Shown in pieces: positions 57,991-64,000 of a DNA stretch of 64,000 nucleotides; positions within the stretch are counted from its first letter, which is position 1, and every line of letters starts with the position of its first letter. A model generated the notes under the pieces. It did not search any database, was not told where the DNA came from, and saw nothing but the letters and a program-made list of their open reading frames with translations. Source of the DNA: Terfezia claveryi (lineage: Eukaryota; Ascomycota; Pezizomycetes; Pezizales; Pezizaceae); the NCBI GenBank assembly GCA_015179025.1, contig WHUX01000071.1, forward strand, positions 186,001 to 250,000, in the 5' to 3' direction. Position numbers and translations under genes: made by a program.

Positions 57991-57992
57991 CC
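57988..57992 (+). repeat. Presumed target duplication of the chromovirus (CTTCC)
   Basis: The 5 bases next to the LTR. The partner lies beyond the window's right edge. Confidence 0.4.
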
Positions 57993-58478
57993 TGTAACGA
58001 CGGCTCTGGGGGCAAGGCGACCAAGGGGTACGCCGGGGCAAGAGCAAGAGGCAAGAGGGGGCAGAGGGCAAGGGGCACGAGACACGCGGAAGCCGTTGCC
58101 GCGTGTGTCAAGGGAGGCAGCTGGGCTGCAAACACAAGGCGAGGCAAGGCAGGGACAGGAGGTTCGCGGGGTGGGCAGCAGGGCTGCAGAGTCGAGGCGA
58201 GACAAGGAGGTGCACAAGGGAGATACACCAACGTGGAGAGAAGCAAGGCCCTGTATTGGATATACAAGACATTGGATGGGGATCCAACGAGAGGGCGGAG
58301 AGAGCAAGCTATATATACAGGATTCCTTCCTGGCTGGCCAAGGCCACCGGAAGGAATAAGGTTCCCGAGACCCCTTATCTCAGGAACAGAGATAACAACG
58401 ATATCAATCAACAATAACGAGAGTCGGACGGAATCCTGTCTGACTCTCAAACCCGGCTAGGAAAGGACGGTTGTGACA
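57993..58478 (-). repeat. 3' LTR of the chromovirus (486 bp)
   Basis: In element direction starts TGTCACAACCGTCC and ends GCCGTCGTTACA. The polypurine tract AAAGGGGGCATAG (58491-58479) precedes it. About nine differences from the 332 bp of the other LTR in the window, all but one transitions. Confidence 0.95.
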
Positions 58479-58491
58479 CTATGCCCCCTTT
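58479..58491 (-). promoter_or_regulatory. Polypurine tract of the chromovirus
   Basis: AAAGGGGGCATAG directly upstream of the 3' LTR, the primer for plus-strand DNA synthesis. Confidence 0.8.
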
Positions 58492-58686
58492 AGGCTCGGA
58501 GCCCCAGCGACGAAAGACAAGGCGAAAGGCAAGACAAAAACAAACAAACAAAGCAGGCGACTAAAACCAATAACCTATAACACAACCCCAACGCCGGAAG
58601 TACGTACCAACAATAATCCCAACAACAACGACAATAACAGCAGCGACAGAACAACCCTAATAACCAATTCCAGGATGACAAGAATA
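58492..58686. other. 3' untranslated part of the chromovirus
   Basis: Lies between the pol end (TAA 58687-58689) and the polypurine tract. A/C-rich on the plus strand. The minus-strand ORF 58490-58681 is probably chance. Confidence 0.5.
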
Positions 58687-61600
58687 TTATTGGGCGGGGC
58701 GAGGCTTCCGAGGGTAATGCTAGTGGAATAGGGTGACCAAGTCCTGTGCGTTTTCCAGGTCCTCCGCTGGTTGCTAGGTCGTCTCCTCATCTCCCAGCCA
58801 TTTGACCTTATATTGCAGGTACCCATACCTTCTTCGGGAGTCCAGCACTTCCTCTACCTCCCATTCCTCCTCACCTTGGATAACTACGAGGGGAGGTGGA
58901 GGGTGTTTCTGGCCGGGGAGAGGGTCGCTAGCAGCAGGTTCGATCTCGGAGACATGGGCGACTGGATGTCGTTTGATGTCTTTGGGGAACCTCAATCGAT
59001 AGGCATGAGTGCCCACAGCGGCCACCACCTCGAATGGACCCAGGAACTTATGGTCGAGCTTGCGAGATGGCCCTTCCGTCCGGAAGTGCCTGCTGGAGAG
59101 CCACACCTTATCTCCTGGCTGATACCTGGGGGCTGGCAACCGTGATCCGTTAGTATGCTCCGCTTGCCTAGCTTGAGCATATACCAGTTCTGCTCTTAGG
59201 GTGGAGTGCAACTCAGCAATCTCCGTGGCGAACTCCTTAGCTGGAGTGTTCTCCCTAGCCTTGTGCAGATGTGCTAGAGAGTCCACGAAACGAGGGTGCT
59301 AGCCATAATTGGCCAGGAACGGGGAGGTTTTTAGAGACTCCGAGAAATGGTTGTTAGTGGCGAACTCACAGGTTGCCAGCAGCGAAACCCAGTTGTTTTG
59401 CTGGTAATTGATGTATGCTCTCAGGTACTGCTCCATGATTGCATTTATTTGCTCGGACTGACCATCTGTTTGGGGGTGATACGCCGTGGAGAGGTGTACG
59501 TTGATTCCCAGAAGCTCGCAGAATACCTTCCAGATGTCAGAGACGAATTGGGGGCTGCGGTCCGAGACGACAGACTTGGGGAGACCATGGTAGCTGAATA
59601 CATGGTTAAGGTAGAGGCCGGCGAGGTCCCGGGCAGAACAGGTATCATGGCAAGGTATAACATGCCTCATTTTGGTCAATCGGTCTACTACCATAAGAAT
59701 AGCGTTAAACCCCGAATCTTCCGGCAACCCAGTCACAAAGTCCATGGTTAGGTGTTGCCAAGGCTGGTCTGGGATCTCCAGGGGCTTCAGGGTCCCATAA
59801 GGAGCGTGGCGGACAGGCTTAGCACGCTTGCAAACGTGGCAGTTCCGTACGTACCGCTCTACATCCTTCCGTTAGTCAATCCATATGTATTCCCTGGCCA
59901 GAAGCTCTAACGTTTTGGCCACTCCAGGGTGACCTGCAGCTAGGCTGTCATGGTGTTCCTTGATCAATCTAAGGCGCAGCTCTCCTTCCGGCACATACAG
60001 CCGTTCGAGGTGGTAGAGGAGGCCTTCCTGGACGGTACACTCGGCTAGGGAGATCTTGGGGTGGCGGTGCTGGCCAGAATCCACTGCAGTGATAATTTCC
60101 TTGGCTAGGGGGTCGTCCATATATGCCTGTCTCACTAGTTGTCGGAGGTCAGCCTCAGCTTCCGCATCAGCCTCAGCCTCAGCAGGGACATTGGCCGCCA
60201 GATCAAGGTTTTCGGGCTTCAATACCACCTGATTTTGGTATTTTTGCCTTTCATCCCCCCCCTTAGGGAGATCTCCTGATCTCCGGGTTAACGCATCAGG
60301 CTTGCCACCAGCTTTTCCGGGTCGGTACTTGATCTTAAAGTTGAACCGAGAGAGGAATTCCGACCACCTAGCCTGCCGTCGGTTGAGCAGCTTGGTAGTT
60401 GTGAAATACTCAAGGTTTTTGTGATCAGATAATACCTCGATAATCCCCTTGGCTGACTCCAGATGTGGCCTCCACTCCTCGAACGCCCTTACGATGGCCA
60501 TCAGCTCCTTGTCGTAGATCTCGTAGTTGCACTCAGCCGGGGAGTGCTTTTTCGAGAAGTAGGCCACTGGGTGGAGGATGCCGTTAACATACTGAGAGAG
60601 GATTCCCGCGGAGACATAGTCGGAGTCATTGGTTTCGACGACACATTCCTGGTCAGGGTCGAAATGTGCCAGGATCGGTGCTGAGCAGAAGGCTTCCTTG
60701 AGGTTCTGGAAGGCAGATTGGGCTTCTGGATTCCAGTCGAAGCGCCGGTCTTTTTTGGTCAGTGCGGTGAGGGGGGCTACAATCTTCGAATACCCTAGAA
60801 TGAACCGTCGGTAGAAGTTAGCAAATCCCAGGAAGGCTTGGACGTCCTTGAGATTTGCTGGGATTTGCCATTCTTGGACAGCGGTAACCTTGGCAGGGTC
60901 CATCCTGATGCCCTCCGTAGTGATGATCAGTCCCAGATACTTAACCTCCTGCACATGAAACTCGCATTTCTCGGGCTTGAGGTACAATCCGGCTTGTTCC
61001 AGCTTTCCCAACACCTGCCGGACATGAATCTTGTGTTCTGCTAGAGTATCCGAATAAATCAAGATATCGTCGAGGTAAGCCATGCAGAACACATCCAGGA
61101 AGTCTCGCAGGGTGTCATTAATGAAGTGTTGGAAAGAGGCCGGGGCGTTGGTTAGGCCGAAGGGCATGACATTGTACTCGAAATGACCGTAGCGTGTCCG
61201 GAAAGCAGTTTTCTACTCCTCTCCTTCCGCGATCCGTACTAGGTTATAAGCCCCTCTTAGATCCAATTTGGTGAACCATTTTGCTTTGGAGAGCCTGGCC
61301 AGCGTCTCCTGGATCAGGGGTAAGGGGTACCTGTTCTTCACCGTTATTTCATTCAAGCCACGATAGTCCACGCACAATCGAAGGGAGCCATCTGATTTCT
61401 TGACAAACAGCATAGGGGCACCTGCTGGGGAAGAGCTGTGCCGGATGAAGCTCTTATTCAAATTCTCCTCCAAGTACTTCTTCAGGGCCTCCAATTCCAC
61501 TCAGGACATTCCATAGAGAGGGCCGTAAGGGGGAGTTTTTCCTTCGATCAATGGGATTGTGTGGTCGTATGGTCGATGGGGGGCAAGCTTTTCTGCGGCT

Positions 61601-62445
61601 TTTTCCGAGAAGAGGTCGATAAAATCATGGTATTCATCTGGGACCATTGATTTCCACTCCTCCTTAGGTCTCATCTTATTAATCTCTAGGTTAATTTCGC
61701 AGATTCACAGGGTATGGGCCATTAGTTTGTGTCGTTTGGTAAGGTAAGCAAAGGCCCCAGCTCCAATGAAGCTAACATTCAGGGGTTTAGTAGAAGCTGG
61801 GGGGACTAGTGGATCAGGGAGAACAGGGGGAACAGGAGTAGGAGCAGGGGGTTTGCCAATGTTGACATATGCGGTCTGGTGTACTACCTGGGCGGGGTCC
61901 TCTATCATGGGAGGTAAAGCACATAACCCCCTAATGGCGGCCTGCGGGGCACCACAGTGTCTCTTGCAATACCCACTATTGAAATTCAAGGTATAGGAGC
62001 CAAAATTGACGGAGATATCATGTATCCGGAGCTATGGGATCCCCAAAACAATGGGGTATTTTAGCTTAGTCACGAACATCGGGAGACTCTCCGAATGATC
62101 TCCAATGGCACTGGGTAAACAAGCAAGGTCGGTGATAGCCCCGGAGGAGATAGGACGGGCAACAATAATGTCGAGGAGGCGGGGGGTGTTGAGCTTGGAG
62201 GTTGGGATGGAATTCTTACTGACGAAGGCCTGATCAATGAAGGCAATTCCTGAAGCACTACAATCTATGAGAGCTGATGTGACCACTGTTTTACGATTGA
62301 ATTTGACAGTTATAGGTACAACGAAGTGCTTGCCAAACAGGCGAGACTCATCAACAGACATAGATGTAGGCAAAGAAAACGCAGACAAAGATAAATGACC
62401 TAGGGCAGGTCCCTTGCTAGTGTCAGTAACTAGGCAAGGGACTCC
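58687..62445 (-). pseudogene. Chromovirus pol polyprotein, one frame with stops
   Basis: Minus-strand frame from about 62445 to TAA 58687, shifted by -1 relative to gag. Protease (ALIDCSASG, expected DSG or DTG), reverse transcriptase ([28 protein letters not shown] at 61077-61051), RNase H (VETNDSDY; the first Asp of the usual TDASD reads Asn), integrase HHCC ([16 protein letters not shown]), DDE core (MDFVTGLP, VSDRSPQF, YHPQTDGQSEQ) and a chromodomain (WEVEEVLDSRR, LQYKVKWLG). In-frame stops: 62032, 61705, 61501, 61213, 59872, 59299, 58774 and 58720. Conserved Trp is expected at most of these and Arg at 61705 and 61501. No frameshift is needed. The enzyme set for copying and chromatin-guided integration is therefore complete but cannot be translated. 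Confidence 0.9.
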
Positions 62446-63491
62446 CGTTTTCCCGACTCTTCACCAACTTCTTCGATCCGTGATTCGGATATGGCGTGGG
62501 TGGCCAGGGAGCGGTTCTTGCGGAGGGGACATGCCGCAATGAAGTGGTCTCCCTTGCCACAGGCGATGCATAGCCCATTGTTGCGGCGGCGATCCCTTTC
62601 CCCCTGAGTGAGCCGAGGTCTTCCCGAGGATAGGTCTATTGGGGTGGTTCCCCCAGCTACCATGGAAGGGTGTGCTGCCTTAACTGGGTCAGGTTGATTC
62701 TGGGGGCGGGGTTGCGATGGGTTCTGGGGGTGCTGATCCTGGAGGCGGGGTTGCGATGGGTTCTGGGGGGGATGGATCCGGGCCTATTGCATCCCCAACA
62801 TGGCCGTCCTTTGTTCCACCTGCGAGGCCAGGTCGATGAGCTCCTCAAGAGTTTTGGCTGGAGACAGAATAAGGTGCTTTTTGATCTCGACACTAAGGCC
62901 CTCTTCGAACTGTTCCAGTTTTACCTGGTCGTTCCATGGTACCTTTGCCGCTAGCCTCGAGAATTCGGCTACATATGTCAAGAGGTCATTGCCTCGTTGT
63001 CTTAGGGCCTGAAGGGCTCTGGTTGCTGTTCCTGCCGGGTCTGGATCTCCAAACGCCCGATCGAGGATAGCAAATAGTGCAGGAACGTCTGCTAGTTTGA
63101 TACCCGAGTCTTGGACGTATGGTTGGACTTGATCCAAGGCTTTATCCTCCAATAGGCCGTACACGTAGGCCAAGCAGTGTTGGACGGTGGGGAACTTTGC
63201 AGCGTCCCCATTTAGCTTGATATTGATTGAATTTTTCCAAGGTTTGAGGCAGGACCTTTCGCCCTTGAATTTCGGTGGAGTGGGGAGGTCCTGTGTTTTG
63301 GGGGCCTGAGGTGCCTGATTCCCAGGGTTTATGGTATCCAGGGCCCTGGTCAGGGTTTGTACAGTCCTTTTTTCATTGGCCAAGTCCTTCTGGCAGGATG
63401 TAAGGTCCTCTGTAAGTATTGTGATTTCGTCTTCGGCTCTGGCCAGTTTCTGTTGGGCTTCACGCATGGCTGCTTCTAGTTGCAAACCCAT
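62430..63491 (-). pseudogene. Chromovirus gag with an internal amber codon
   Basis: Start ATG 63491 (MGLQLEAAMREAQQ). A coiled-coil N-terminus, then the capsid region (PPKFKGERSCLKPWKNS; LEEFEEGLSVEIKKHL-type), ends at TAG 62784-62786. The same frame continues without another stop through a Pro/Gln/Asn-rich linker to a CCHC zinc knuckle (CIACGKGDHFIAAC at about 62580) and stop 62430. So the nucleocapsid is separated from the capsid only by one TAG that follows CAA. The frame is open upstream into the LTR, so translation could also start further up. A RIP-type CAG-to-TAG change is the simplest reading; read-through is possible. Confidence 0.85.
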
Positions 63492-63668
63492 GGTGTCCGC
63501 AGTGAGGTAAATGTCGATGATGGTGTTGTGATAGTTGTCGAAGTCGGTCTGATTTTTTGGGATTAGCAGTACTTGCCAGGCTTGGAACCTAGCTCCTAGG
63601 AGCGTAGGAGTGGTTTCTTGAGTTGCTATAATGTGGACGTACCAGTTGGTCAGGGCGATCCAACGTAG

Positions 63669-64000
63669 TGTAACGACGGCTCTGGGGGCAAGGCGACTAA
63701 GGGGTACGCCGGAGCAAGGGCAAGAGGCAAGAGGGGGCAGAGGGCAAGGGGCACGAGACACGCGGAAGCCGTTGCCACGTGTGTCAAGGGAGGCAGCTGG
63801 GCTGCAAACACAAGGCGAGGCAAGGCAGGTATAGAAGGTTCGCGGGGTGGGCAGCAGGGCTGCAGAGTCGAGGCGAGACAAGGAGGTGCACAAGGGAGAT
63901 GCACCAACGTGGAGAGAAGCAAGGCCCTGTATTGGATATACAAGACGTTGGATGGGGATCCAACGAGAGGGCGGAGAGAGCAAGCTATATATACAGGATT
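63669..64000 (-). repeat. 5' LTR of the chromovirus (partial)
   Basis: 332 bp match 57993-58324 and the rest lies beyond the window. A TATATATA motif near 63987 suits the promoter. Just inside the LTR (63668 downward) the sequence reads CTACGTTGGATCGCC, whose TGGATCGCC may be the primer-binding site; I could not name the tRNA. Confidence 0.9.

Larger units (their letters stand above)
52930..57992 (+). mobile_element. AT-rich Ty3/gypsy element, second family, cut by chromovirus
   Basis: A long 5' LTR, gag-like ORFs, protease and reverse transcriptase in order, with many TAG/TAA/TGA codons. It ends at 57992 where the GC-richer chromovirus inserted in its RNase H region. It has itself inserted into an LTR of the first gypsy family. 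Confidence 0.75.
57993..64000 (-). mobile_element. Ty3/gypsy chromovirus, nearly complete, runs off the edge
   Basis: GC-richer than its surroundings. On the minus strand: 5' LTR (63669 to beyond 64000), gag, protease, reverse transcriptase, RNase H, integrase and chromodomain, a polypurine tract and a 3' LTR (57993-58478). The pol frame is uninterrupted by indels. It inserted into the RNase H of the second gypsy family. Confidence 0.95.

Noticed and set aside
57975..58460. ORFs across the chromovirus LTR on both strands (up to 155 codons)
   Set aside because: They lie in an LTR and reappear at the second LTR; low-complexity chance frames.

Overview
The window looks like a transposon-rich region of a filamentous ascomycete genome. 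Introns are short (about 50-105 bp) with GT...AG ends and CTAAC-like branch sites, the elements are typical of fungi (Ty3/gypsy chromoviruses, Ty1/copia, a Tad1-like LINE, pogo-like pieces), and most dead genes carry stop codons that a C-to-T change would produce, as expected from repeat-induced point mutation (RIP) or 5-methylcytosine deamination. A truffle-like Pezizomycete would fit the repeat load, but that is a guess.

Layout. 1-6172: an AT-rich gypsy element, with a solo LTR in its own integrase, sits in a decayed copia element. 6173-15750: no intact gene; two opposite-strand pieces of a GH10 xylanase gene, a pogo-type transposase fragment, a LINE 3' end and a nested pair of inverted-repeat elements. 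16650-23492: the gene island, with a conserved coiled-coil protein (start out of frame because of a C homopolymer), a small conserved two-exon gene on the minus strand, and an HTH gene with a Pro/Gln/His-rich N-terminus. 24757-28573: a 973-bp inverted-repeat element, a doubtful ORF and an antisense LINE.

28582-48410 is the main discovery: a 19.8-kb DNA transposon with 252-bp terminal inverted repeats and a perfect 8-bp target duplication (TTTTACTC). It encodes a multi-exon transposase that I assign to the Kyakuja-Dileera-Zisupton (KDZ) class, and five further intron-containing or lightly damaged genes of unknown function. It also holds a Pol III-like unit, a SINE-like insert, subterminal tandem repeats and a 1.7-kb minisatellite whose 49-bp unit is a perfect hairpin. 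A full-length copia element (40816-45557, duplication GACCC) lies in the transposase gene.

48419-64000: a second SINE-like copy, a LINE with a second LINE fragment inserted in it (13-bp duplication), 1.4 kb of AT-rich DNA, and a three-deep LTR nest (LTR fragment, gypsy element, GC-richer chromovirus 57993-64000 running off the edge). The chromovirus and the copia element each keep one uninterrupted pol frame without indels, broken only by stop codons; they were silenced by point mutation, probably not long ago.
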